64,000 nt of DNA from NCBI GenBank assembly GCA_958450365.1, contig CAUEEP010000750.1, positions 892,501 through 956,500 of the forward strand. Reading direction: 5' to 3'. Below the pieces are notes generated by a model. It was not told the DNA's origin. It ran no database searches and saw nothing but the letters and a program-made list of their open reading frames with translations. Below are positions 51,193 to 62,880 of this stretch, piece by piece (position 1 is the first letter of the stretch; each line of letters begins with the position of its first letter). The translations under genes were made by a program, and so were the position numbers. Source of the DNA: Mesorhabditis belari. Its lineage: Eukaryota > Nematoda > Chromadorea > Rhabditida > Rhabditidae.

Positions 51193-53447
51193 TTATTTAT
51201 GAGCGGGCGGAGGATTCTCATTCTTCTTTGCGTACTTTTCCTTGATGCTGTTCACCTGGAAAAGTTGATTTTGAAATTGGAAAAGGATCAAAATCTAATG
51301 GTGACTTGTAAAGGTACTTGCTGGATAATAGATATTGGAATCTACAGGAAATTGATCTTTATTCAAGTCAACACTCCTTTAAGAACAAAACACTCAATCA
51401 ATTGCAGCTTATTTTACCAACTACAGACGAACTTCGATATAATGAACCTAAAATTTGCCTCAAATTTTCTGCGTAACGGCCCTGGACGGCCACTGATTGC
51501 ATTTGGCTTGGGCAGCTAGAGTGCAAAAGCCAAGGTTTGGCCTTTTTTGGAAGAATCACCCTTTCCCGTTGTGATATTCGTGATCAGCAGACAAAAGTAC
51601 TTAGGAAAATGAATTTTCAGGTACCTCCCCCACCCACCGTTCATCGAAGTTCAACTGTACTTACATTTACATTTATTCATACGAATAATTTGGTACAAAC
51701 AATACACAGGCACAACCCCTAAGTCCTAAATATAGGGAAGAAAAAAAGATCAATGCCGTATTCTCTCTAATAGTAGTGCACCCTGATCGTCGTCTAAATT
51801 CCTCGATAACTCGAAAAGCGCTTACCAGAACCTATCGATGTGAGGTCGGAAAATGTAGCTGACGATGAGATCTAGTGGGGGATTAGAGTGTTGAGCTTCT
51901 GCAAAAGCTTGGAAACCGTCAATAGCCACCACCTCGGCTCGGCGCGGTGCACTACTGTTTGAGAAAATACGGTAATCCATCGGTTTGTAATTGAATGTGA
52001 TTGTGTAATTGTAAACTGAATTATGTAATTACCGTATTTGCTCTGATAGTAGTGCACCCTGATCGTCGTCTAAATTCCTCGAAATCTCGAGAACCGCTTA
52101 TCAGAACCTATTGATGTGGGGTCGGAAAATGTAGCTGACGATGAGATCTAGTGGGGGATTAGAGTGTTGAGCTTCTGCAAAAGCTTGGAAACCGTAAAAT
52201 AGTCACCAACTCGGCTCGGCGCGTGCTCTACTATTAGAGAGAATACGGTAGATGGAAAAAAGCCATAATCTAGCCCACGATTGAACCCACGCTTGACCAC
52301 TCGACCGAGATACAGGACTCTTAGCCAGTCGGCCATTTGTCACTTTTGGATCTTTATCAGAATTTAGGTTTGTTTAAAACAAATCTTAGTCTCACTTAAT
52401 CAAAAAACTCGCAAAAAATGTATCATTTTCATTTGATTTCACCATTTTTGACCCTGGTCGATCAGCAGCGAATGAGAAACACCGATTTTTCTCCCATTTT
52501 AAGCCTAACCAATTGAGAAATAGTCAAAGTTACTGAATTTATGTCCAGTATCAAAAGTTTCTGTTTGTTTTCTGTCAAAAGCTCTAAAATCTAGCAATCT
52601 ATTCAATGTTTCTCTTGGGAGATGAAATGAGTTTGAAAAACTGAAAGTCTTTGCCCCTCTTTGGCTTCAAGCAGATCTTGAAGTTAGATCTTAACTCACT
52701 ACTTGTCAGTTATCGATGAAAATAAGTTTAGATGATGATTTTTGTTACCTTTTGCTTAGTCTGTTCATTGAAATTTGCCAATTTCTCTTCGACTTTCGCT
52801 TTGTTGATAATGAGAGCCGGTTCATTGGGAGCACCGCCGAAGTTCATCTAGAAGTCTATTTATTGAAAAGATAAAGACAAGGCAAAAAGACAAGAAAAGA
52901 CAAGACAAAAAGTTCAATCAACTACCTTGAACAATTTCCCATTTAACGGATCCGATGGTTTCGGGTGTTTACAGAAAGTGGCATCGAATTCGGAGAAGAA
53001 TTTCTTCAAGAATGGCTTGTTCGCGGCGAGGGCTTGCTAAAAAGAGAAAGGTTTTCAAATATTTGAAATCTTTTTGAAAAGCCAAATCAGATGAGTTTCA
53101 ATTTCGATCAAAAATTTAGCCAAATTTAAGCCAAAGATTGATTACATAAATTTCGGTCTAGTGGCGCCTAGGGGACAGGGAGAACTTCATCCAGATTTCC
53201 CCGAGTATATCTAGCGTTATCATTTTCATAACTGGACAACCCAATCTTTCAAATTCCAGACAAATCTCAATCTCATTTGGGCTCTCGTAGTCGGTAGCGT
53301 TTCGTTGGGAGCACTTGCTGGAGCTCTTCTTGTCAAGTACGTTTTTGGTTTGGTCGCATAATTTAAACTGCTATAATTACTCAGTTTCAGTGCTATAAAT
53401 TTAATAATATTTTCATGTTTTTATTCTAAACTTTTTTTTTTTTTAAA

Positions 53448-53479
<32 letters not shown>

Positions 53480-53594
53480 TAAAAAATAAAAATTAAAAAA
53501 TTTTTTTTTTTTTTTAATTTTTTTTTTTTTTAAAATTATAAAAAAATTTTTTAAATTTTTTTTTTTTTTTTTTTTTTTTATGGTAAAAGGGGGG

Positions 53595-53627
<33 letters not shown>

Positions 53628-53681
53628 ATTTTTTTTTTAAAAAAAAAAGGGGGGGGAAAAAGATTATTTTTTTTTTTTTTT

Positions 53682-53734
<53 letters not shown>

Positions 53735-56189
53735 TTTAATAGAGGGGGGGATTTTAGGGGTGTTTTTTTTTTTTTTTTTTTGAGAGGTATAACGAAAACA
53801 TCTGTCGGCCCTTTTTACCATTGACAATTTCAGGTTTTTCGTGTTTTTATTAGCACCAACCATTTGATTTTGACCATTTTGACTATCATTCGATGCAGAA
53901 TAAAATTGCGCATCGAATGATACCAAAATTAGCTAAAAATGTAATATCCATGCAAAGTTATTGCCTAAAAATCTAAACCCCGCTCATAATGGGCGGGACC
54001 TAATCTTTTGCCTCATGACTTTCCATGGATATTACATTTTTAGCTAATTTTGGTATCATTCGAAGCGCAATTTTATTCTGCATCGAATGATAGTCAAAAT
54101 GCTCAAAATCAAAGGATTGGTGCTAATAAAAACACGAAAAACCTGAAATTGCCAACGACAAAGAAGGATCGACAGATGTTTTCGTTACAAGTTTACTGAG
54201 TCCTCCCTGCCCCCTAGGCGCCACTAGACCGAAATCTATGTAATCATTTATGTAATCATTTATGAAATAAATGTTATGAGGCAAAAGATTAAGTCCCGCC
54301 CATTATGAGCGGGGTTTAGATTTTTAGGCAACAACTTTGCATGGATATTATATTTTTAGCTAATTTTGGTATCATTCGATGCGCAATTTTATTCTGCATC
54401 GAATGATAGTCAAAATGGTCAAAATCAAAGGATTGGTGCTGAGAAAAAACCTGAAATTGCCAACGGCCAAAAAGGACCTACAAATGTTTTCGTTACAAGT
54501 CTAGGGCTCGGTCGCTCACCGCTTTTTCCCCCTTTACGGATTCAAAAAGGGGAAGCTCTTTATACTGAAGCGGTTTGCCAGGTCCGCGAGCGATTACGCT
54601 GCCGTACAAAGAACACCGGACCCGTCATTTACATAGAGAATCTTCTTTTGCTTTGCAAATCGTTCAAAAAGAAGATATTTTACTGTAAATTTGTATCCGG
54701 GGGTTTTCGAGGTCAGGGAATCGACTGAGAATGTTCATTTTATTGAATCTACCAAATATCTGGATCATTCTGTCCCTGGCTTTCTCAGCGAACGGTCAAA
54801 AATGAAAAGAAAACTGAGGAACCAGGCCTATTAAATAGCAACAAATTCCAAAGTCACAATTGAACTCTAGTTGATCTTCACAAAAAAGCTTCAACAGTTT
54901 TCGGAGCCGGGAATCGATTGGACCTATTCATTTTATTGCTTCCTTTTATTTTATTCATTTTATTGAGTCCACCAATTGAAACACTCGGGTTTCATTGATC
55001 AATCGTTACAAAAAATTCTTTTACCTGTACTTCCGGGCTCTCATTCTTTAACCACGCTTTATATGCAAGATATGAAGACTCGGCGCTCTTTTTCTGCTCA
55101 TAGTCCGAACATTTTGTGCTCGTCTCAGGCCCCAAATGAAGCAACTCGCGGAGTGATTTCCTGTAAATAGGAAATTGAAACAGGAAGAGCTGAACATTTG
55201 CAACATTTTTATTTGGATAACTAGACTCTATACTGATCAAATTCTTTATACTAATGATCATATTGCTGAGATTACATGTTTTCCGTAGCTTTTAAACGTA
55301 GCAAGTTTTAATCAGCAAGCAAATCTATTGAATATAAGCTTTTCTGTAAAGTTTATATCTAAAAGTTTAAGATCTGACTGAGAATGAAAATTTGATAGTG
55401 AAATACTGTAATCAGAGTTGTTCCAACAGGTCCTTGGGTTTGTAAACAAGTTCAGGCAAAGCTTAAGCCCAATCAGAATGGCTCAGAATGCCCAGAGCCC
55501 AATCAGAACGGCTCAGAATGCCCAGAGCCCAATCAGACGGCCAGAACGGCGCACAGAACGCCATGCCCAGAGCCTAATCAGAGCGGCCAGAATCCCAGAG
55601 CCCAATCAGAACGGCTCAGAATGCCCAGAGCGCATTCAGAACGGCTCAGAATGCCCAGAGCCCAACCAGAACGGCTCAGAATGCCCAGAGCCATCAGAAC
55701 GGCTCAGAATGCCCAGAGCCCAACCAGAACGGCTCAGAATGCCCAGAGCGCATTCAGAACGGCTCATGCCCAGAGCCTAATCAGAGCGGCTCAGAATGCC
55801 CAGAGCCCAATCAGAACGGCTCAGAATGCCCAGAGCGCATTCAGAACGGCTCAGAATGCCCAGAGCCTAATCAGAGCGGCTCAGAATGCCCAGAGCCCAA
55901 TCAGAACCCAACCAGCAAAGCCAAAGTCAGCCAGAATTAGGATCCGACCTGACTTGCGCCCAACCTGCCTGGTTTACAGGCCCTAGAGGCCTATTGTAGC
56001 TTTCTTGGGGTGTTAAATGAATGAAACTTGACTTCTCAAACTCACCACCCACAAAACGACTCCCTATCGCATTGGCGGCACATTTTAAAAGAATCTCAAA
56101 TTAAATACAGAAAGCGAAAATAAACTCTATCTAACTCCAAGGTTCCCAGTCAGAATCTGATCCTGATATTTCTCTCAAAAAACTTACAT
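51193..56189 (-). CDS. Small five-exon gene, unknown function, split start codon
   Basis: Exons: 56188-56189 (AT), 55025-55160, 52926-53036, 52749-52847, 51193-51255 (TAA 51195-51193), about 136 residues. AAAAAT is followed by GTAAGT, and the next exon begins with G, so ATG forms only after splicing. It then reads MKSLRELLHLGPET, AYKAWLKNESPEVQ, FLKKFFSEFDATFCKHPKP, MNFGGAPNEPALIINKAKV and SIKEKYAKKNENPPPAHK. All internal junctions are phase 0 with good GT/AG. The protein is charged and probably helical, with no signal peptide or membrane segment; the family is not recognised. Introns contain two MITEs (51755, 52030), a tRNA-like sequence, and the palindrome with a transporter-like exon. An alternative is that an upstream exon carries the true start. 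Confidence 0.55.
51755..51974. mobile_element. MITE with TACGGTA ends, copy 3
   Basis: Full-length copy (GCCGTATTCTCTCTAATAGT ... GAGAAAATACGGTA) in the last intron of the small gene, 56 bp from copy 4. Confidence 0.85.
52030..52250. mobile_element. MITE with TACGGTA ends, copy 4
   Basis: TACCGTATTTGCTCTGATAG ... TATTAGAGAGAATACGGTA, about 221 bp, same orientation as copy 3. A tRNA-like sequence (52265-52340, -; A box TGGCCGACTGG, GGGTTCAATC) follows. Confidence 0.85.
53141..54250. repeat. Palindromic repeat with homopolymer-rich interior
   Basis: Ends 53145-53200 and 54190-54245 are inverted (CGGTCTAGTGGCGCCTAGGG against its complement). Further inverted segments lie at 53790-53950, 53960-54190 and 54270-54500 (ATGCAGAATAAAATTGCGCA; AATGGGCGGGACCTAATC). 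53430-53780 is mostly runs of T with some G and A, likely unreliable sequence. One exon-like segment (53260-53336) lies inside. Confidence 0.75.
53260..53336 (+). pseudogene. Isolated exon resembling a sugar transporter (SLC2-like)
   Basis: It has an acceptor (TTCCAG), a 77-nt open exon and a donor (GTACGT). Translation: TNLNLIWALVVGSVSLGALA, then GALLVK, a hydrophobic helix with the W..vv...s.Ga..Ga pattern seen before the first cytoplasmic GRR loop in GLUT transporters. No neighbouring exon was found on either side, and it abuts a mariner-end fragment (53221-53246) and a T-rich tract. Probably a captured or orphan exon. The family call rests on one helix, so it is tentative. Confidence 0.35.
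55460..55912. repeat. 30-bp minisatellite
   Basis: About 15 copies of CAGAACGGCTCAGAATGCCC plus AGAGCCCAAT, with a few truncated units. The unit is a multiple of three, so long frames (PIRTAQNAQS repeats) appear on +. They have no start context or flanking coding sequence, and I treat them as artefacts. It lies in the first intron of the small gene. Confidence 0.9.
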
Positions 56190-57376
56190 TTTTGTATATT
56201 TCGATGCTTCCCTTTGCTTTCTTTCCCAAATTCAGCGGCGATTTTTACGTAAATTGACCGTTTGTGCAAATATCCTGATTGAAATTTGTGGAGGAGAAAA
56301 GCCGAAAAATGACGAGAAAAAGAGGAATTCCCTTGAAGTTTGCACTCAACGAGGAAAAAACGGCAGCTGATTTGTGCTGAGCCTGTAAATGGAAATGCAT
56401 TTGGGAAGATTTTGCAGAAAAATGTTCGAATAAAAGTGTTTGATAATGAGATGGGAATTGATGTTTTGGAAACCTTAAATTATAATTAGAAATTAGATCC
56501 TACTCACTACTCACATTTGATCCTAAGAAAGGATACATGTTTTACTAATAAATTTACGGTTCTGATAGTCATTCGTCTGATAGAGATCTGATAGAGATCA
56601 TAAGCACTTCTAAGATTAATTTCTGACAGAGTTTTGCATTTAGAGCTTCTACTTAGAGCTCTGAAAAGCTTGGTGTTCAAGGAGAAGCCAAGATAGCAAA
56701 GAAAGAGCTTGATAGTCAAGTCATGAACAAAGTAAACAAGTCATCCAAATCCAGACAGCCATATGGCCATATAAGCATGCAAAATATTGAAAAGTATCGG
56801 AAAAAAGTTTCTGAAGTTGAAAAAAACTTTTATTGATTCACAGATATACCATAAATACTTTAAGCGCATACTCAAATAGAAGCGCACCTCTAATAAAAGC
56901 CCACCTGCTTGCGTGCAACGATACGTCAAACAAGAAGGAGGGCTTAGCAAAATTCACGGGAAGCGAAAGAGGTTTGAAGGCGGGGACCGGCATTTTATTT
57001 CAAAAGAGATCGATGAAGCCTTCGCAATATAGGTTCAGGAAAAAAGAAGCGAAAAAATTAGTAACTCGTCGGATCATTTGGCACAAAACAGGAAACCGAT
57101 TTACTAAAGACGGACGGAAAAAGAAATCGATGATCTTTTGGAGCCACTCCAATTAACACGACTTCTGGGATTCTGCGAACTTGATCATCAAGAAGGAATC
57201 GATGAATTTATTGATTCAGACGCATCGCTTTGTTTTGATTGATTGATCTGTTTTTATGTATAAATCACTGCCGTTAAAGATGAATGAATGAAATTCAAAA
57301 GTCAAAAAATGTCAATGAATTATCTAGAAGACTTCCAGATTGGGTTGTCCAAAGATTTCTTAAGAGGATAATTAAA

Positions 57377-57540
57377 CGCGCACGCTCAAAGAGAGGCGCG
57401 CACGCTCAAAGAGAGGCGCGCACGCTCAAAGAGAGGCGCGCACGCTCAAAGAGAGGCGCGCACGCTCAAAGAGAGGCGCGCACGCTCAAAGAGAAGCGCG
57501 CACACTCAAAGAGAAGCGCGCACGCTCAAAGAGAGGCGCA
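57377..57540. repeat. 20-bp minisatellite, about eight copies
   Basis: Unit GCGCGCACGCTCAAAGAGAG, nearly perfect, GC-rich against an AT-rich background. The Arg/Ala-rich frame across it is a repeat artefact. Confidence 0.92.
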
Positions 57541-57944
57541 CCCCAGAGGGGGGAGGAAAAATTAGAAGCGCATGCGTTTCTATTAGAGTATTTTCAGTTG
57601 GTGAAAATCTATCGTTAACAATTGTAAAAGTTACATAGATGCAGTAAGAGTAATATGCAGAGAAAAGAGAAGATGAAAAAGAGAAAGGTGCAGTTGTCGA
57701 CCCTGTGGATGGGGGTGAGGGGGACAAAAACAAGTTCTCGTGTCTCCCCCCTTCTTCCATTTCTCTCATCATCCCCACAAAATTGATCTCTCACTCACCG
57801 TCTATTCCCTCAAATCAGCACTATTTCTCTTTATATTTTTCCATTTCTCTAGTAATCATTTCCTCCAATTTCCCGTGAAATCACCTATGGAAAATATTGG
57901 GAAAATTTTGCGATCCACCCCCCTTCAACTATCTGTTTTGTCAT

Positions 57945-58922
57945 ATTAAAGTTGAAACTTGTTTTGAGATATTAGATTTCACGGGATTTCAAGCGAAATT
58001 TAAAGTAAACTTGTGCAAGAAAAGGATTCAAATGAAAGTTTTAATGGAAAAGTAAAGTTCTAATGATTAATGGATATAGAAGAAAGAGTACTTGATCGTT
58101 ATAATTCCCCAGCTTTAGTTAGAATCTTTGCAAGACTAAAATGCGCTTTGGCCCTGGTTTTACTTTATTTCATTATCTTCAGGTCTGATTGTCTTTTATG
58201 AATGAAATAAATCTTGATAGATAATTCATCATATAAATTAACTTATAACTCACCTCATAAGAGCCAATTTTTCTTGAAAATCATTAACTTTTTCTATTTT
58301 GAAAGAGGAATTTGCATAAAGTATAGCCTGAACTGAAGATAGGATTTAGAAATGGATTAGATTCAAATCAACTAATTGAAATTCAGATAAACTGACTGAA
58401 AAAGCTTTCCAAATATAGTTAGCTTTCATGGATTTCATGGATTTCAAGCAAAATTTAAAGTAAACTTGTGCAAGAAAAGGATTCAAATGAAATTTTTAAT
58501 GGAAAAGTAAAGTTCTAATGATTAATGGATATAGAAGAAAGGGTACTTTATCGTTATAATTCCCCATTTTCCTATACATCAATACCGTTACACTTCCGCA
58601 ACCTACTTTTTACTATGGTAATCTAGAATTACAATCTTTTGGACGTTTACAAGGATCGTTCACTCGAGATTTACGTAAAAAGGATTAAAGGCTCTAAGGC
58701 TTGTGCGCCCTATTGATGTGAAAGCCTTTTTTCATTCCTTGGTGAAAGGCTAAATTCAATACCAATCCACTCTAATCAGTTGACTGGTATGAGATTTTTA
58801 TTGGATATTCAAAACAAGCCCTCTACACCTTTTCGATAGGATTTAGAAATGGATTAGATTCAAATTAACTAATTGAAATTCAGATAAACTGACTGAAAAA
58901 GCTTTCCAAATATAGTTAGAGT
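57945..58922 (+). repeat. Interleaved direct repeats
   Basis: Segment X (TTAAAGTAAACTTGTGCAAG, then GGATATAGAAGAAAG) occurs at 57985-58110 and 58450-58568. Segment Y (GATTTAGAAATGGATTAGAT, then GACTGAAAAAGCTTTCC) occurs at 58340-58425 and 58838-58922. The order X-Y-X-Y means a unit of about 480 bp was duplicated in tandem. Confidence 0.85.
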
Positions 58923-59002
58923 TTCATTTTAAAGTTTGTTTTAACGATTCAAACTTAGTATGGTCATTTTCTCGAAGAACAACCAATCATGATAAAAGCA
59001 AA

Positions 59003-59068
59003 ATGTTCAAGTATTCTTTTGAGAAAGATAAAAGTATCTCTTTCCTTGCAGACTCTGCCTCTGATGAG
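59003..59068 (+). CDS. Candidate first exon of an unknown gene
   Basis: ATG at 59003 opens MFKYSFEKDKSISFLADSAS, then DE, and the frame ends at a strong donor (GAG/GTGAGT). CTTTCCTTGCAG at 59040-59051 is also a good acceptor, so this could instead be a small internal exon (59052-59068). No following exon was found to 60.9 kb. The family is unknown. Confidence 0.25.
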
Positions 59069-60861
59069 GTGAGTTATTTTCGCAAATTTATTTACTTATT
59101 TGATAGAGGAAACCGGTTTTCCCAATACGTAGAAAAAAAATTGGTCGGTTTTTTTAGTGATTAGTCAGAGGAATTCAAACTAAAGTAGGTACTTCAAACT
59201 ACTTTGAACAAAGTAGGTAATTGCTGAGTAGCAAAGACAAAAAAAGAACAAAGATAAGGTAATTGTTGACAAATGTAAACAAAAATCTAAGTTCTGCAAG
59301 TAAAATTAAAAACTGATAAAAAAGCTGTCTTTCTCTGGTAAAAAGCGATTTGAGAGCCGAAATTTCGTCAAGTTACCATCTGGTTTCAAAGCTAAAATTC
59401 TTTGATCAATACTGAAAGAATCCATCAAAACTTCGAGTCACTTTAACAATAGCTTTTATTTCTTATTCTTATTCTTAAACGAAAACTTATTTGTAAGACT
59501 TGTAAGTTAGTCAAGCCAAGTTAGCCAAGCCAAGTTAGCTAAGCCAAGTTAGCCAAGCCAAGTTAGCCAAGCCAAGTTAGCCAAGCCAAGTTAGCCAAGC
59601 CAAGTTAGCCAAAGTTTTGCCGATTAGCGGTTTTTGAAAACAGTTTCTGAACGTACATTTTCCGGCCTTTCTTTTGGCATCTATCTCATATTGTAACTCG
59701 CGGGTAATTTGGGGAAGGTTCCCTTGTTAGCAAAACACAAAAAACAATCATCAGAACAATTTGGAAGACTAACTAGCTGGGCTAATTTGGTCTATCCTTG
59801 CATTTTATAGCTTTACTTTTGGTTCTGGATAGTAAATTCAGTATAATCTATTATGGAAAAGAAAAACTAAGAAAAACCTAAAAATGTTCTATGATCTATT
59901 CTATGATCTAATAAATGATCTAATAAAAATGATCAAATAGTTTAATCAAGCAGCGAATGAGCCCGAAAAAAGTTTTCCTTTGAAGGAATGTTTGATTTGT
60001 AATCGGAATGAATCATTGAAAATATGATTTTTTTGGCATTTTTGAGGCTGGTTATCAAATTTTATAATATTTGGTTGTAAATTATGACTAAGCCGTCAAA
60101 GTTTTATTTAGAAATGCCCAATTAGTCGCTTTGCACCCGTTTCCTCTTTTTAAAATGTTTTTTTATTCATTTGTAGTAGTTTGAAACGAATTTGAGCTTA
60201 TTTTTTAAAAGCATATGCTTGAAAATGTTTAAAATTACGTGAAGTGCCATACAAAGAAAACCGCTGAACGAATTTCTCTGAAATTTCGGCTATAAGTATA
60301 ACTTTTTATGCTCTATCTTTTTTCTATCAACATCAAAGTAGGTTAGTGTGGAAGAAATGATTTAAATTATTGAGTTTGGGGTTCGACCCGCTTTAACCTT
60401 ATCAACGAGGATGATTCTGCTTAAGAATGGCCGAATAGCACAAAAGGTTAAAAAGGGTTTCCCCAAAAGCGCTTATAACGTAAGAAGAACATGTAGTATC
60501 CAACAATAGATTAATACTCTTGAGAAGAGTACGGATCGGATTGATACTACGTCGATGGTGACACAAATGTTAGTAAAACAGTCTCTCTACAATGTTAAAC
60601 CAGTTATCTAAACAGGATTTCAAACCTGAAGGGTAGCATAAAGTGAAGTGAATTTAAAACGTTACTGTTTATTAGTACAGAACCGAAATACAACAATACC
60701 TATTACAAAAACAGCATGCGCATCAAAAATGAAACAACAAAGTCCCCCCAGAAAGAAGGCAAAAAAAAAACAATTTCGGGAAGGGAGAAAAAAAGAACGA
60801 AAAATGCGACGCGAATAATTGCAAAATAGCAACGCAAATAGGAAGGAAACGGACGCGACCA
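59069..60861. other. Stretch without a recognised gene
   Basis: AT-rich. It contains a 14-bp minisatellite at 59512-59612 (CAAGCCAAGTTAGC, about seven copies) and an inverted-looking GATCTAATAAATGATC tract at 59890-59935. No coding exon was supported; 60660-60860 is purine-rich. Confidence 0.5.
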
Positions 60862-61248
60862 TTGAGTTGGTGAATTGAAAACTGCCGGCTATTGTCATAT
60901 GTCACAGTTTGAGCACGTTCTTCAAAAGAAACCCATTTTGGTGTCAATGGAAAAGTTGTAGAGAATCAAAAATTAAGCTTATATCCAAATTTTCAGAACG
61001 ATTCAAAAACTGGTTTTTAAGAAATGCCAAATTTACGCAAAAGAAATGGCAAATTTTCACAAAACTTGCATTTTAAGCGAAACTACTAAGTGTATCTTTT
61101 TGCAAATTTGTCTATAAGCCTAATTTTTGATTCTCTACAACTTTTCTATTGACACCAAAATGGGTTTCTTTTGAAGAAAGTGCTCAAACTGGGCTGACGG
61201 CTGACATCTCCAGTCCTCCATTTTTGAGTCTCACACTTGTCTCACACA

Positions 61249-61338
<90 letters not shown>

Positions 61339-61509
61339 TTTAAAAGGAGAGGTTAAACCAGAAGCTTACCACGAAAGAGGAATCCGTAAATTGCCTTTAA
61401 AATGGGCAGAAGTCGTCAATAATAATGGAAATTATTTGGAATGAATTGATGCTTTTATGTTGAATAAATTTTAGTTCAAAGTCCGGCAGTTTTCAATTCA
61501 CCAACCCAA
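60862..61509 (+). mobile_element. Mariner derivative, family A, split by poly-A
   Basis: Left end TTGAGTTGGTGAATTGAAAA at 60862 and right end closing at 61509 before TA. The transposase tail is at 61374-61443 (YHERGIRKLPLKWAEVV, NNNGNYLE). A run of about 85 A (61250-61334) replaces the CAAACCAAAATCC segment found in other copies; this may be a real insertion or an assembly error. Confidence 0.82.
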
Positions 61510-62101
61510 TACATAACGAGTTTCTAGGATTTTTGATTTCCCAATTTCCCGACACTGGAAAAGTCTGAAAACAGTCTGAAAACAGCCGAAAACAGCCGAA
61601 AACAGTGTTTCAGAATCTCTTAAACGTTATTTTGTTGAGAATTGATAAAGCTTTCTAATCAAGCAATCGACTAACTATTTCTAAATAAAACTTGGAAAAT
61701 GACGCATAGTTTACAACCCAATACTAGCCATTAAATCCAAATTCAAATATTAAATTAGAGAGAATTCGAGTTAAACTGAACACTTGGTGAACAATGCGGC
61801 TAAAAGTTGGCCAACACAGAAATCTGTTGAGAATGAGTGTGAGCTAATCCGGTGTGTCCATTCCAGCAACATCCCCCGCTTTCTTTTCACTAAATTTTCT
61901 CAAAAGCTCCTTACGGCTGCATAAACTATAAACAAACGTGTCGGCTTGGTGGGAAACATTTGCGAAACGAAATAGTAAACTAACAATGAGAAGAGGTGGG
62001 GATAGATTGAGAACAAGAATAGGCAAGCCAGGAAATGTGCTTTGGTCAAACGGATGAGGTTTTGAAGAAGTGCATGAAATCGTTTACATATCTACTACAT
62101 A

Positions 62102-62653
62102 TTGGGTTGGTGAATTGAAAACTGCCGGCTGTTGTCCTATGTGACAGTTTGAGCACTTTCTTCAAAAGAAACCCATTTTGGTGTCAATGGAAAAGTTGTA
62201 GAGATTCAAAAATTAAGCTTATATCCAAATTTTCAGAACGATTCAAAACCTGGTTTTCAAGAAATGCGAAATTTACGAATTTTCACAAAACTTGTATTTT
62301 AAGCGAAATTACCAAGTGTATCTTTTTGGAAATTTGGCTATAAGCCTAATTTTTGATTCTCTACAACTTTTCCATTGGCATCAGAATGGGTTTCTTTTGA
62401 AGAAAGTACTCAAACTGGGTCTCCTGTTTGAGCACTTTCTCCTGGTCTCCAGACATCTCCAGTCCTCCATTTTTGAGTCTCACACTTGTCTCACACACAA
62501 ACCAAAATCCTACTACGAAAGAGAAATCCGCAAATTGCCTTTAAAATGGGCAGGAGTCGTCAATAATAATGGAAATTATTTGGAATGAATGTATGGTTTT
62601 GTGTTGAATAAATTTTAGTTCAAAGTCCCGCAGTTTTCAATTCACCAACCCAA
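62102..62653 (+). mobile_element. Mariner derivative, family A
   Basis: 552 bp between TA (62100-62101, 62654-62655) with the family ends. The transposase tail is intact to its stop at 62500-62588 (YYEREIRKLPLKWAGVV, NNNGNYLE). A small tandem duplication of CTCCTGTTTGAGCAC / TCTCCTGG occurs near 62420-62450. Non-autonomous. Confidence 0.9.
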
Positions 62654-62721
62654 TATAAAGGGACTAAGGCATCTGTCTGTCTGTCTGTGCACGCTCCTCC
62701 GCGTCCAGTGGGCGCTCGCAC

Positions 62722-62795
62722 TGCGCCATCGAGTGGCCCAGTGGTTAATGCGCGTGTCTTTCAAACGAACGGAAGAGAGGTCGCAGATTCGCCTC
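62722..62795 (+). other. tRNA-like sequence
   Basis: A box TGGCCCAGTGG and an anticodon-arm-like TGTCTTTCAAACGAACG, with a weak B box (GGTCGCAGATTCG). Similar to the minus-strand sequence at 49548-49625. Not a convincing functional tRNA. Confidence 0.4.
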
Positions 62796-62880
62796 CTCTC
62801 GCCTCTATCCTTACATTTTATAACTTTACTTTTGATTCTGGATAGTAAATTCAGTATAATCTGAATTTCAGTGTGTTATA

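Larger units (their letters stand above)
56190..59002. other. Stretch without a recognised gene
   Basis: Contents: a 20-bp minisatellite (57377-57540), pyrimidine-rich DNA (57725-57880) and a pair of repeats (57945-58130 with 58430-58570; 58336-58425 with 58834-58922). A + frame at 58572-58685 (INTVTLPQPTFYYGNLE, FTRDLRKKD then stop) looks protein-like but has no acceptor or start. Sequence just above 56190 would be the promoter side of the small minus-strand gene. Confidence 0.5.

Noticed and set aside
53580..53926. Poly-Phe and poly-Lys frames
   Set aside because: Homopolymer artefacts of the T-rich tract.
55418..55986. Two 120-residue + strand frames with repeated PIRTAQNAQS
   Set aside because: The 30-bp minisatellite unit keeps any frame open; no coding flank on either side.
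57284..57565. Arg/Ala-rich 93-residue frame
   Set aside because: Most of it is the 20-bp minisatellite.
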